Shown here: positions 1 through 11,927 of the stretch, in pieces | Layout of the letters: each line of letters starts with the position of its first letter | Numbering within the stretch: position 1 is the first letter of the stretch | Origin: Heliocybe sulcata | Lineage: Eukaryota > Basidiomycota > Agaricomycetes > Gloeophyllales > Gloeophyllaceae | Reading direction: 5' to 3' | Assembly (NCBI GenBank): GCA_004369045.1 | Contig: ML213507.1 | Coordinates: 613,274-655,290 of the forward strand | Length of the DNA stretch: 42,017 nucleotides | The notes under the pieces: model-generated | The model's input: the letters and a program-made list of their open reading frames with translations, nothing else | Database searches by the model: none | Told to the model about the DNA's origin: nothing | Made by a program: the position numbers and the translations under genes

Positions 1-549
1 TGTCGCGGTGAGTTTCCGTGCGTATCTCTTCGCGTGCTGACTCCTTATTCTCTCGCCGCGTTCTTCTCGCGCTTGCTGTGTTCGCCAGCAACCGCGTTCG
101 TCGTCATCGGCCTCCCGCTCGCCGTTTATGTTTCTCCTCCAGTGAGTACTCTACAATTCGGGGATGACTATATTCATATCCTTGCATAGGCAAAGGATCA
201 CGCTTGGAAGCCGGGCTTTGCTCGCCCCTTCCTGTCGCCGGTTCACGCTGAAGTGGGGCCGAGCAACCCGGTTGTTAGACCAGGAAAAGAAAATCCTGGA
301 GGAAATCAAGTCTCATCCTCTGCTGAAGCATGAGGCGCACGATGGCCTTGTTATGTGAGTACATCCTGTGGCATGGTGACATTCAACTGATGTCGATGTC
401 TTCGCGGCAGGGGCAACGCGCATGAAGCGGGTGATAAGCTGCACCTTACGGTCCGAATTCGCGATGTTTGCGCGGATTACCTGACGACAATGCATTGGTA
501 CATGGGTGCCGGTGTTGTATACAACAGGCAGAAGTATAATCGCCAGTAA
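1..549 (+). CDS. 3' part of an unrecognised gene
   Basis: The 3' end of a spliced gene whose start lies left of the window or in the first bases. Exons that fit are an uncertain one ending at 141, then 190-354 and 411-549 (stop TAA 547-549). Introns 142-189 and 355-410 have GTGAGT donors and AG acceptors, and both keep the frame. The readable tail is basic at first, then has a charged helical stretch (DQEKKILEEIKSHPLLKHEA) and ends in ...MGAGVVYNRQKYNRQ. The basic, Ser/Arg-rich upstream part could be a mitochondrial presequence, but this is a guess. I do not recognise the family. Confidence 0.45.
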
Positions 550-2426
550 ATAGTTCTGCTTTTCTTGGAAGTTGTTGCTTGTACTCTCAGCGCCTCAGTA
601 GCCTAAAATGTAAAATAAAACCTCCTGATATGTTGCTCAACTAATGCTCTACACCCCAATCTTCCCTACGCCGCCGCTGATTGGTGGCTCAGCGCCACAG
701 CGGCCCGTCGGAGGCTGCCGCTTGCCGCTGTGGCGCGCAAGATGATGACCGGTACCGGGCCGCCAGCATATGACCTTGTAGTATATCTCATATATAGCAC
801 AACATTTTCTCTACTTATGGTATCTAGTGGCCAAATTGAAATATCGCATGTCAGGTGTATCCACGTGCATCTATCCAATATAGGCGTACATACTTGTTAA
901 GGCAAACATTTGAAATATACATCATTGACAAACAACAGCACATAGTTCCAATATCTTTTCCTCCGACGCGTGCATGCTATTTTTGAAATTCACGTCAACA
1001 TTTCCTACGGCGCCGCAGTCCCGTACATATTTCACAATTATCAGCTGTTATGTGGAACATGACGTATATAGAAAATAGATCGCCATTTTGGGTGGGCATC
1101 AAATATCAAAGCCCACACCTCAATATAGGTCAGCATTTACAGCGACCACGTATATTCGGTTCCCTCCGGTGGTGGTCCGTCTCAATATGGATACTGTGGC
1201 TTGTGGCCTCCGTAGGACGTATGGTTTCCAAAACACCAGAGCAACAGGCACAAAAAATCTGGCCATCTCTGCACCATATATATACACTTTTCCAGTCTCA
1301 GAGTACTTGTAGAGCTGAAATTTTCTTCCCGGTCTTCGACCGGGTCGGAGACTAGTAGCAGATGGGTCTCATGAATCCCGCAGACATAGTGTGGGCAGTA
1401 GCTACGGACATCTTAGAGAAGACACCTTGTATCTTATGTACTAATTTTGACATCTATCACCACCACTTCTCGCTTCAGAGCAACACTATCTGACCAGGAT
1501 TTCCGAGGAGGAATGGGAGCTTTCAAACTCCGCTCTTCTGTGTTCAATCACTGCGACAAGGAGCATCCAGCTATAGGCTCAGTTTTTATGTTAAATATCT
1601 TTTAAGTCCCTTAGGTATCACTTTTGTATTGTCTTGAGCTCTTGGGTATTATACTTTCCCTGGTATAGCAGTAATAGGCCACACTCGACATTGATCGGAG
1701 TGTGAATTACCCGGGCGCGGAGGACTGCATATTTGGATGAGCATTAAACGAGGATCTTGAGCTGTGCGTTGTACACTTTATACAATGAGATTGATTTCTA
1801 ACGGTATCTCGTACGTGGTCACGGCAAGCCATCTACTGTGCGTGTGCGAGTGTACGAGCCGGCGCGGCGGGAGCGCCACGAGGACACGTTCGCAGCGTAA
1901 TGATTTTCCCACACTCAATTATCAATAACTTGCAACTCTATCGGTAACCTCCCCTTCTCCGCGTCTCCGCGTCGACGATGCCATAGAAATATCTCTCAGC
2001 CCCAGGGGCCGCACCATTCACGTATGCGATCCCCACAGTTTGATCTCCATCGGGGGTCAGGATCATTTTTACAGCTAAAGGAAGCTGGTAAGAGATATAC
2101 CCTCCTTGCAAGGCAACTGCTGTCGCATGACAATGAACTGTCGCATGAAATGAACTTCAACTCGTACGTGGTCGGCCTAGTCTGGCTTACACTGCCAGTG
2201 CTGGGACGCCACACATACATCTCACTGCACTTATATTGGACGGCAGTGTACCAGATAGCAAGTAGATGCAACAATCGTGGTCCTATCCCCGTATCATCTT
2301 CACCTCTTGTCGCAGATCGTCCTTCCTGTCTCCCTTGCGCCTACAAATCTTATTACAATGAGCGACCTCGCATTGATATGGATTATTAGACGAAGCAAGA
2401 ACGGTGCAGCAGTCACGAGCGCCCTG
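550..2426. other. intergenic region without a supported gene
   Basis: Mostly AT-rich sequence with short open frames that lack splice-supported continuation or any recognisable motif. It contains a GC-rich hairpin near 692-736, listed separately. No RNA gene was recognised. Confidence 0.5.
692..736. repeat. perfect 13-bp inverted repeat (hairpin)
   Basis: GCGCCACAGCGGC at 692-704 is exactly complementary to GCCGCTGTGGCGC at 724-736, with a 19-base spacer. It sits as a GC-rich island in AT-rich intergenic DNA. It could be a stem-loop, a terminator-like structure or a remnant of a small mobile element. The arms are certain; the role is unknown. Confidence 0.7.
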
Positions 2427-3035
2427 TCAGAGATACCCAGCTGCACTGCGCACTGCATCCAAAAGAATATCATCCGAATCCCCACCAGCCTCCCACATCG
2501 CGAATCCTCTAAGACCTGCTGACTTGATGTACTTGCCCTTGGCAGTGAAAGAGTCAGCGTTATCGAACGCTACCATCACCTCCGAGGTCGCATTGTAGAC
2601 ATAAGGCTGGACAACCAAGCAGCCGATCAGAACCTCGTCTCTGCAGGGAAAAGTGTCCTTATACTTACAGTCTGAGTGCAATAGTCGTAGCGGTAGTAAA
2701 TATCGGGAGCAGCATCTCCCTTTGACGTCAAGAACCCGAATTGCATAAGCCCCCCGGGATCTCCAAGGTCCAAGGTGTTCACGTCCGGCGCCGTCTCACT
2801 GGTCAATGGTAGGGCGTTGAGTGAGCTACTCCAAGTGCCGATACGCACGACAGACTTACGCAAATGCATACACCACCCGATTGTATTTGCTCCAGCTAAG
2901 CTTGGATATAGGAAAGTCGGATGCGTGCCAGCTTGTCCACCAAGCCGAGGTAACTGGGCCCGGAGGTGCGAGCGAGGACACTCCGCTGATGCGGGAGGCA
3001 GCCAACAGAGCAACGCCGATCAATAACGACTTCAT
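2427..3035 (-). pseudogene. internally deleted GH18 chitinase
   Basis: Three exons (3035-2860, 2798-2669, 2606-2427) join in frame to a 161-residue protein. It begins with a secretion signal (MKSLLIGVALLAASRISGVSS), then the first GH18 strand region (AWWTSWHASDFP, then the strand ending VVYAFA). It jumps directly to the GH18 C-terminal part: YRYDYCTQT, PYVYN, then SFTAKGKYI and GLRGFAMWEAGGDSDDILL. A family member of this type normally has over 400 residues. The middle of the barrel, including the DxxDxDxE catalytic motif, is absent, and the two introns (about 61 and 62 bases) are too short to hide it. The frame is open throughout, so it could still make a short secreted non-catalytic protein, but a deletion-derived pseudogene is more likely. 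Splice sites look intact, which suggests a recent event. Confidence 0.8.
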
Positions 3036-4133
3036 CGTCGACGTAGGTTGGGACTGCGTCGTGAAAGCAGTAACGACAGAGGAGAGGGGTTTTGCAACTC
3101 AGATCGGATGCACTAGCATTACGGTCACGAGCAGCCAACATTATCTATGCTGAATCGCGATAAGTTTGGATTGGAGTTTAGGGCCTGTGGTTACGGAGTG
3201 CATCATATGGTGACCTGCACTTCGAGACGCATCATGTCGGCTAGCATTCCGCACGGCATGGAAAAACCGTAAAACAGCTGCATAGTGTTTCTACTTGAGT
3301 AGTCGAATTGTTCAGTTAGGAGAACTGTGCATGAGGGTGAGCCTTCGATGCGGCAGAAGGAGCATTGCAATGTACGAAGCAGAGATCATACGACGAGCTC
3401 GAGAAGAAAATGCGACCAAGCTCCGCCACAATTCACTCACTTGCTCCCGCTGACCTCTGCTTGCAAGATCATATTCTTTTTGCTTTGCTGATGAAGTTCA
3501 GATATGCGGTAACTCGCCTCTGTGCTACATTTGCGTACGCCTGCCTGCGCCCCCGGTTAGAACCTGGATCTGCCTTTTATTGCCTTGCATAGACACTCAT
3601 CTTGGATACCAGCAACACTCCGGCAATCAATACGGGCCAGTATATGAGCAACACCTCTGGAATATGTGGATAGCTGTTCGTCCGGTGGCGGCCCTCTTCA
3701 CCGTGGATGAGAGCTGAGGGCGTCCTACCGTGCCTAGGCTTTTGATACACGCATCGACTTTGTGGTCCAGGGTATGTCACTACCGATATTCGTGGCTATC
3801 CGCTGATTGGGGCGCACATGCAACGAACTCCGTCTCGAGGGTCGTGTCCCTGGTCTCCCTAGTTAACATACTCGCCCAGGAGACCGTCACGGCTACCAGG
3901 GATAGCAAGGCTTCTCTGACGTCGTGGACACATTGAGCGTACTTCCATAAGTTAGCTACTCGAGCCGCCAAGTTGAAAGTGTAATGCTTTCGCTCTGCGC
4001 TGTTCAAGGAGCTGCCGTATGTAGGATACTCGAATCCTTGAGTTCGGAGACAGGATATTGTTCCGAATAAATTTGCCTCTCTAAGCAATGCGCCGGGCAT
4101 ACACACGGGCGCTCAGATGGCATATATTAGGGC
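3036..4133. other. intergenic region, no convincing gene
   Basis: Contains the 5' flank of the chitinase remnant. Two minus-strand open frames (3780-4106 and 3577-3780) could be joined by an intron, and the second carries a hydrophobic stretch (EVLLIYWPVLIAGVLLV). No family is recognised and the exon link is weak, so no gene is called. Confidence 0.4.
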
Positions 4134-5079
4134 ATGCCCTTATCGATCATCGGTCACGAACTCTCAGCTATCGACCATCACCGGTCGCCCTCCATGCAAT
4201 CGTCCAGGCGCAACGAGATGTGCACGAAGTGCGGGATCGACTCTGAGAAGCTTTACAACTGTTCACGTTGCAAGAGCGCCGTGACTCGCTATTGCGTACG
4301 TGCTCCGATTTCACGATGGCCCTCCCTCTCCACTAGTTTGGACATTGAGTCTCTATTCTTCCTCTAGGGCAGAAAATGTCAGGAGGAGCATTGGCCAGCC
4401 CACAAACCGATCTGCACACCGCTGAAACAGGATGAGGTATGGGGCATCAAGATTCCTCCCAATGCGTCAGGTAGACTGCTAGGCATCGGCGGCTCGCGTG
4501 GGGAGAACGACCCTGGAAGACTCTTCGAACATGTGCTTATCAAGGCAGACCACCATGTTTTCTCCATGAGAGGCGAGCTGTGCCCCGTTACGCAGCTTGT
4601 CGGTTTGCCACTCTTGGTGTATAGTGAGGCTTTCGCTACCGGGGTGGGGCTCGACGCGAATAACCAAGCCACGGTATATCTGAGGATTGAGCCTGAAAAT
4701 GGATTGGCTCCTCTCCAGTTCGTACCAATCGTTCGTTGTTTGATACACTCTGACCGTCCATGCAGCTGGCAGATGAACGGGCCAGGGACTGTGAGTGCCG
4801 CGTTCGGAATTTTTTTTTGCTGAGATCATATTTCTGGCATAGTGCATCGTGGTCCGCCAAGACCGGCGCCCTTTGACGAGGCAGGCCATCGAGGCTATGT
4901 GGCAGTTCACAGCGAAGCTCATCGATGGGTTCGGATATGCACGCGATTCCGACTGCGGCTGGGCTCCCGTACAGTCTGTCATGACTCCGGCGTCCTGGCA
5001 AATATTTTCTCGGGACTATTACCAGCAGCAAAGGGAGAAGGGGCGAGTTGGCTTTGACAAGTTTTGGGAGCCGCTGTAG
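4134..5079 (+). CDS. MYND-type zinc-finger protein
   Basis: Three exons (4134-4295, 4368-4790, 4843-5079) give 273 residues; both introns have good GT/AG sites and keep the frame. An N-terminal MYND finger is split by intron 1. It starts CTKCGIDSEKLYNCSRCK, continues with RYC at the end of exon 1, and finishes with GRKCQEEHWPAHKPIC in exon 2. All Cys and His ligands are present. The gap between the second knuckle and the YC pair is seven residues instead of the usual five. MYND domains normally bind zinc and proline-rich partner peptides. The rest (about 210 residues) is unrecognised; related mushroom proteins often consist of one MYND finger plus a variable tail. The start could instead be the in-frame ATG at 4194, closer to the finger. 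The target is unknown. Confidence 0.85.
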
Positions 5080-6725
5080 CGTCTCCTGGGGCAGGTCTGT
5101 TGTCCAATGTATGCATAAATCCTACGTTGGTGATGAGCTCCTGAACTGACCTTGAATTCTGCACGATAATCCTCTTGCCCGCAATTGCACGAAAGCAGGA
5201 TGACCTTCAGCTGGGTTCGCCATCCGCCCGTCCTGAATCAGCAGCATAGGTCTCCAAATGGTCACCTCTGTTCAGCTTTTGCGACTCCCGAAGCTTGGCG
5301 CTCATATTTAGTTTCATTTGGTGCTAATTGTGTAAGACAGTACATCAGAAATCCCAGGGGCCACGCCCCGGTGATCCATTCACGTATGAACTATGCCGAG
5401 GGGACGGGTCCCATACAGCCGTATCTCACCTCAGTGCTTTGACACCAATATGGATTGACACTCTTCTCCAGCCACTAGCGGCATGTTGGAACTCCGAGTG
5501 CATCCTCGTGCGGTAGAGTGCGTGGCATTAGCAAGAGCATGACCGTGTTCCGTCAAGGGTCGAAGAGGTGCCAGTCCATGGCCTCGTCAAGCCGGGCTCG
5601 TAACGTGATACTCTAGGTACGCTGTTTGGGAAGTTGGATCAGTATAGCAGGTAGCTAACGTCCGCTCTGGCTAGACGTACCTCGTGCAAAACCTTCTGCG
5701 GGATTTCAAAGTCATAGAGGAGTGCAGCTCTCAACAGAGAACAATTGCCTTGGCGAGGATATTAAGCCATGCTAACAGATTTGCAATCTTCATTTGTTCT
5801 ATGCTTCTGTGGAGGCCTCGGAACAGAGCAGCTACAAACAGACATCACGTCTCGGAAAGGCAGGATAGGATCAGAATAATCAGGAAGCAGATAACAACAT
5901 GCGCAGGCGGCAGAGGAGAGCTGACAACTGCCACAGAATCACGCCAGGTCCGTAAGATCGAGAGGCACGCAAGACTTCGACGGTTATAGCATTTGACCAG
6001 TAGATGCCACGCGACGAGGACAATCAGGCATCTGTATGACCGAGACAGCCATAACAAACCGTACCAAAGGACTCGAAAACCTATATAAACCAAGCATACC
6101 GTAGCTTCTGATCTCATGTCTCGAGCTTGAAGCTTGAAGGTCTGCGCGTGCAAGGCTGCAAGTGCATTCGGCTGCTAGCTGTAGAGGGCCCCGGCCAGTG
6201 ACAATGTCTGGAATAAGCGTCGTGCAGGACATGGAGCGGGTTGTAGAGAAGACCAAGCACTGAAATATGGGCAGAAGGAGGTGAGATGTAATATTGTTGC
6301 TTGTCGGCGTCGATATTACAATCACGTGATGTCACACTACATACTACTGTGACTTATCGCGCCTGGCCACGAAACTTTAGGATCGTCCTCAGTGTCTACG
6401 CTAGCAGGCGTCTATGAGAGCTCGTGGAATTCTTATCTATGGCTATGAGAGACTCTGCGGGGAGTCTACTGGAGCCCCTCGAGCTTGTCCTCGACTTGAC
6501 CCTTACAAAGTCTTTGCGGCACGCGCGGGAGTCACGGGTTAGTGTTGCAAAACTAAAGAAAATGCCTCGATAAGGAAGGTCCGTATTTTCTGCAGCCATG
6601 CACCTGGTGAGGTCTTCCAGACCTTCTGTGCTGAGTCTCATATTCGTCGGCTACCTTGTATCATATTCTCAGCCTCAGGCGCCGCAGATCTGTTGACTGA
6701 GCATTCCTGTTTATTGTGAGCCACC
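5080..6725. other. intergenic region without a supported gene
   Basis: Several short overlapping frames occur on both strands without recognisable motifs or convincing splicing. A perfect palindrome ATCACGTGAT (6321-6330) includes a CACGTG box about 400 bases upstream of TSR1. It could be a bHLH-factor site, but no function can be shown. Confidence 0.45.
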
Positions 6726-9624
6726 ATGGGAGAGAGCCATCATCACAGGCCTTCGCTCAAGCAGGTAGGTACGCTCGGCAGTCTAATGTCCATGCAAATC
6801 CTGACGGTCATAAAACCAGCAAAATAAGCCATTCAAATCAAAGTATGCGAGCAAGGCCGCCATTAAGCGCATTGCTAAGGGTAAGTCCTCGAACTAGACG
6901 GGCGCGAGGCATCTGCTATTTCAACATGTCACTGTCCGACTTTGATACTGATTATCGTACTATTTCTTAGGCAAGACAACCCGCTCTTCACCCAAGTCTC
7001 AGCCTAACAGCCCGTCGGCGGCCCAAGCTCGCCAGAACCGTCGTAATCACGCCAAACAAGTGCAGCTTCAAAAGCGCCAGTCCCTGGTCGCCTCCACGCG
7101 CATATTCAATGGCGTAGATGGCGCGCCACGTATCGTCGCGGTCGTGCCGCTCAGCCCAGATGCGTACCCTTCGCACGCGAGCAGGGCTCTTGCGGAGGCG
7201 CTTGATGTCGGCTCCGAGGACTGTCCGGAGACGGGCGTGTGGAAGATTAAGTGCGTTCCAGCATCTGCCATACAGGCCTTCAGATCTAACTGCGCCCAGA
7301 GCTGAGCGATTCAAGACCTCTCTCCAACTCATCAACCTGCCCTACCGGTCACTCTACGCCACCCTCGACGCCGTCAAAGGCGCCGACTACGTCCTCTTCG
7401 TCCTCTCCCCCACCACCGAGGTAGACGCATGGGGCGACACCCTCCTGCGCGCGCTCCAAGCCCAAGGCCTCCCCACCGTCGTCTCAGCAATCGCCCCGAA
7501 CCCCTCCTTAGACTCCAAGTCCCGTCCTACCATCCTCAAGTCCCTCCTGTCGTTCATGCAGTACTTCGTCCCGAGCCAGACGAGGGTGTACGATATGCAC
7601 GCTGGCGCAGACAGGGTGAACGCGGTGCGGGCGCTGTGTGAGGGCAAGCCGGAGGAGGTGAGGTGGCGGGAGGGGCGGGCGTGGATGCTCGGGGAGAGCG
7701 TGGAGTTTGAGGAGAGGGACGGACGAGCGGAGACGAGCGGGACTATGCGTGTGACGGGTGTGGTGAGGGGGGCGGCGTTGAGTGCGAATAGGCTGATACA
7801 TCTGCCAGGGTGGGGGGATTATCAGGTGGAGAAGGTGCGTTTCGGAGTCTCATACGTTAACTACTCAGCTAAGGATCTTCTCAAGATCACTTCTGCTCCG
7901 CTCCCTCGCCACTCTAAAATCGGTGACGCCGGAATGGATATTGAGCCCACGACCCTCGCTGAGCCCGACGCCGACGAAGTCGACTCGCTGGTGTCCAGCA
8001 ACGATCCGGACGACATGACGAACGAGCAGACGTGGCCGACCGAGGAGGAGATGAACCACCCCACTCAAAACAGAAACAGTGAGACTATACCGGACGCGAA
8101 GGAAGGCACGACGCCAAGGAAGGTGAAGAAGGTGCCGAAGGGGTGGAGCGATTATCAGGCGGCGTGGATTGTCGACGAGGATGATGAGGAAGGTGCGGAG
8201 GGCAGTGGGAGTGGGAGTGAAGAGGACTCGGAGGAGATGCGGGACGTGGAAGTAGGTGGAGAGGTAGAAGGGGAGGTCGATGATGGCGAGGATGAGATGG
8301 AGAGTGTTATGCAGAGGAGCGTGGCATTTGAGGATATGGACATGGCTGACGAAGAGGAGCAGTGAGTACTCTGATTTTTGTCTTCCTCCACTCATACTGA
8401 TTGGTATCGTTCGGCCAGGCTACAGAAGTGGCGTTCGCGGAATCGTGCAGAGGAAGAAAAAGACGAGCTGCAGTTCCCTGACGAGATCGATACGCCTCTT
8501 GATATCCCGGCGCGGACGCGGTTCCAGCGGTATCGCGGGCTCAGGTCGTTCCGGACCAGCCCTTGGGATCCATATGAGAATCTGCCCAGGGAGTATGCGA
8601 GGATATTCCAGTTCGAAGATTACAAGAGGACAGAGAGGAACGTGAGGAGGAAGGCGGAGGAGGAAGTGGCTACTGTTCATGTGAGTCTGCCGTCCGATTT
8701 CATGTGGCAGTCGAACCTTCGTAGAATGGAACAACTGGAGCTGATGTTTGTTTGGGTAGCCTGGGGTTAGGGTTACTGTGCACCTCAAGAATGTACCACG
8801 GGACGCGGCCAGGCTGGAGGCTGGAAGGCCGTTTGTTATGTTTGGGTTGCTGCAGCACGAGCATAAGATGACTGTGCTGAACTTTACGGTGCAGAGGAAC
8901 ACGGAGTATGACGGGTCTGTGCGGTCGAAGGTGAGTCTCGGTCCTTTGATGGCGGGGCTGAGGTTTATGGTATGTGCAGGACCGACTCGTACTTTGCGTT
9001 GGTCCGCGACGGTTGCATACAAGGCCGATATATAGCCAGCATACGCGGGGTGGCGGGAAAGGCCAGAATAATGCTCACAAGTTTGAGCGGTATTTGAGGC
9101 ATGGGGATACGTATGTCGCTACGACGTATGGACCGGTGGTTTTCGGGAAGCAGCCGTGTATGCTGCTTCGTGAGAGTGAGGATCCGGAAGGTGCGCTCTG
9201 CTAGCAACATTATTTGAGTTGAATCGTAACTCCCTCGGTAGCCCCGCACCTGGTGGCCATGGGCACCTTCCTCAACCCCGATACCACCCGGATCATCGCG
9301 AAACGCATCGTCCTCACAGGGCACCCCTTCAAGATCCACAAGAAGACTGCAACCGTCAGATATATGTTTTTCAGCGCGGACGATGTGCAGTATTTTGCGC
9401 CCATCCAGTTGCACACCAAGTATGGGAGGACAGGGCATATCAAGGAGAGCCTTGGGACACATGGGTATTTCAAGGCACACTTTGATGGTCCGGTAAGTCA
9501 GATGGATACGGTGTGTATGAGCTTGTATAAGAGGGTGTACCCGAGGTGGTGTGAGCCGTGGACGTGGGGGAGTGGGCGGGCGGAGGCGCACGTGACTGGG
9601 GATGGCGATGCTATGGAGGAGTAG
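6726..9624 (+). CDS. TSR1: pre-rRNA-processing protein TSR1
   Basis: Nine exons: 6726-6764, 6820-6880, 6971-7250, 7300-7834, 7886-8361, 8419-8680, 8760-8930, 8980-9190, 9242-9624. Joined they give 805 residues, matching the usual size of Tsr1. Tsr1 is a translational-GTPase-like factor of cytoplasmic/nuclear pre-40S particles needed for late 20S pre-rRNA maturation, and it lacks a working GTP site. Visible hallmarks: the basic start [13 protein letters not shown] followed by [16 protein letters not shown]; the degenerate G-domain-like part ([16 protein letters not shown]); the turn [14 protein letters not shown]; an acidic central linker (about 8160-8360); [25 protein letters not shown]; and the C-terminal FKAHFDGP...LYKRVYPRW. 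The ATG lies in a good context (CCACCATGG). The 51-base intron at 7835-7885 is inferred because it restores GDYQVEKI. No break was seen, so the gene looks functional. Confidence 0.95.
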
Positions 9625-11927
9625 ATATATGTGTATATCCCTTTGCACCTGCTGTCTACTTGGACGATACCTACCTTGGAAATGTGTAGAATTCAGTCGG
9701 CGTGTGGGGAACTTGAGAAATTTCGCCGCTGCAACTTTTGTGGCTCAGGTGTGATTCGTCACTATGTGTTATTGCGTGATATCACGTGCGGCGTCCTGCT
9801 GGCACTCGGACTCCCGAACGCATGTACCTCGTCCTGTTAGACCTCAACCTCCTTCGTGACCTGCTGGAAGCTTCTTAATACTAGTAGCACTATAGCGGGA
9901 TTGCTTGTAGAATGCGGCCCCTGGTTCCTCAAGGCGCCTATGGTCGATCGTTTGATACGGAAAATATTACGCGCCCGAGTCGAATGCAGGGCTGATGCAC
10001 TCGCACACGAGCTTCACTTGCAAGCAAAGGATCTTGAGCGTATCTCCACGGGAGCGGGTAAGCATCCTCACTGGGTATTGTGCGCTACCGGGTGCGTCGG
10101 TTTACTATAGTCTTTGCTTCAGCTGTACATATGTCTGATCTCCGCCGTTGACGCAGGACATACCGGTGCGATCCCGCATGCTCCTTGGACTAATCCACCT
10201 GCCAAGTATACCGAACTAAGATTATTATGAGGCTGTCACCACATTTCCCTGCCGCTGCCGCATGCCCTGATCAACTTCGTGATTATCTTGAGGCTATCCT
10301 GCGTTCCCGAGCTACGACGGCCTTCGCGATTCTGCGAGATGCTCTCCACGGAACTATCGAACAGAGAACTCGCAGATCTCCTGGCGCGCCCTTTTGTCTT
10401 TTGGTGCGGTGCACAGTCAGAGCGTCCGGGGTCCATTCTGTTGCCCTCGCCATGACAATTGTTCTCGTGTCGAACGCCCGACTCCCGTATGACTTCAATT
10501 CCATGGTGCAAATGGCAACTTTGTACCGACAATGTCTGCCTCTTCACCTTTTATTTGCTCCTGTGGGTCCCTTTGGGAATGGCGGCAACGGCGTTGCGGG
10601 CAGCTCGGGGCAAAGCTGTCTATCCTTTTCTGGCATTCTCTAGCAGCCGAACGTTATCCGGGGAGGGTCTATGTCCGGGCCTGGCTATCGATGCACAGCT
10701 CGTCGCCGAGATACCTAGCGGCCATATCGTCAACCTGGCAATTGTCTTCACGGGAACTTCGACCGTATCTCTGATGTCTGCTATAGTCATCGCGGTGCAG
10801 GCGACGCTAACCTCTGGATGGATACGAGAGCTAGCGTGATAGCAGCATTTCCCTGTGCTTCCTCTGTAAACCGGGGCGAAATTGGAAGTGCCGCAGTGCA
10901 TCGGCGGCGTCCTACAACAACTTCAAGTAGTAGCGATGCTTATCGCTACCGATCCCTCCATTCCACCGTCGAAGAACTTGGCGTGTTCCCGCAAATAGGA
11001 TGGGATGATTGCAGACATCGCTCTCCTGAGGCTGGAGGCACAGAATCTCGTATCTGAGAGTCTTTCTGTCATTCAATACAGTCAAAGATTTTTGCTTCCC
11101 CAAGTACTGCCGACCCTTCGATCTGTTCTTGGATCCTGCTGCTACGGCTCTCCATACTTGAGGACTCGAATGAGCGACCAGACGGCACGAGAAAAACCTT
11201 TACATATTATTAGGAGCAATGCACCGACTTTCGAGCGCATCCTCCAGTATGCTCAGAACATCTTAGGTCCTAGACTCCCCTTGAGACATGGAAGACATGG
11301 TACAACTGGCTACCCTATAAGATCCCATGAGCCGACGTAGGGGACTGGCGGTAAGAACAGCCGACAAGTAGCTACGCGTCAGGGATTCCCCACCACAGGA
11401 GTACGCGTTTCTGCCTTGCCGCCATTACCTATCCGAGTCCATCTTCGTGCAGAAGAAGTGTCCGCAAGCCAGTTGGCACCTTTTGATATCGCTGCGGGCT
11501 CCGCTTTTGTTCTGCAACCAGAGGCCGCGTCGCTCTCCTTGCTTACCGAACCAATAGCGGCATGCGATGCGAGAACAATTCCCGCAGAGGCGCCCAAGTG
11601 TTATTCCCGAAAAGGGAATTCGGCTTTCGATCAGAGCGGGCACGCGGAACTCGGAAGCCTTCATCAGGCAGCGCACTTCAACAAGCCTTCTGTCGACAGG
11701 ATACACAAGAGTCTACATCTCCGTCGACAATACAATAATTGTTACGTCGCACCAGGTTCCCGCGCTGCTCTTGTCCTGACAGCGCCGTCCTTTATGTCTT
11801 GTATTCGCAGAGCTTTGCGTGGCCGTATAAAGGGACAAGCTTGAGGTGCAAACGTGGCTATTCAACACTACTGCCTCGAGATACCCCCTTCAGTCTACAG
11901 ATACCAATTCACATCCGCTTAATACCA
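9625..11927. other. long stretch with no supported gene
   Basis: Open frames occur on both strands. The most gene-like is a helical, charged exon starting near 9940 (MVDRLIRKILRARVEC...) with a possible GTAAGC donor near 10057, but I could not extend it into a known family. At 9775-9786 there is a 12-base perfect palindrome CGTGATATCACG, overlapping a CACGTG box (9783-9788). The region may hold decayed genes. Confidence 0.4.
11826..11832 (+). promoter_or_regulatory. TATA-like box of gene F
   Basis: TATAAAG lies 96 bases upstream of the ATG at 11928, a plausible core-promoter position for a fungal gene with a short leader. Confidence 0.4.

Noticed and set aside
3577-4106. Minus-strand frames with one hydrophobic segment as a membrane protein gene
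   Set aside because: No family match, one weak possible intron and no supporting start context.
6321-6330. Palindrome ATCACGTGAT as a defined regulatory operator
   Set aside because: Short E-box palindromes arise by chance, and it is about 400 bases from the nearest start codon.
7835-7885. Continuous open frame through TSR1 at this point
   Set aside because: The frame is open, but the 51-base segment has GT/AG ends and its removal restores the conserved GDYQVEKI region, so it is treated as an intron.
9482-9530. GTAAGT at 9493 as a splice donor in TSR1
   Set aside because: Reading through gives the expected [10 protein letters not shown]-terminus; removing a segment would delete it.
11425-11706. 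Cys-rich minus-strand frame (CGHFFCTK) as a zinc-finger gene
   Set aside because: Cys and His spacing fits no zinc-binding family I know, and no exon continuation was found.
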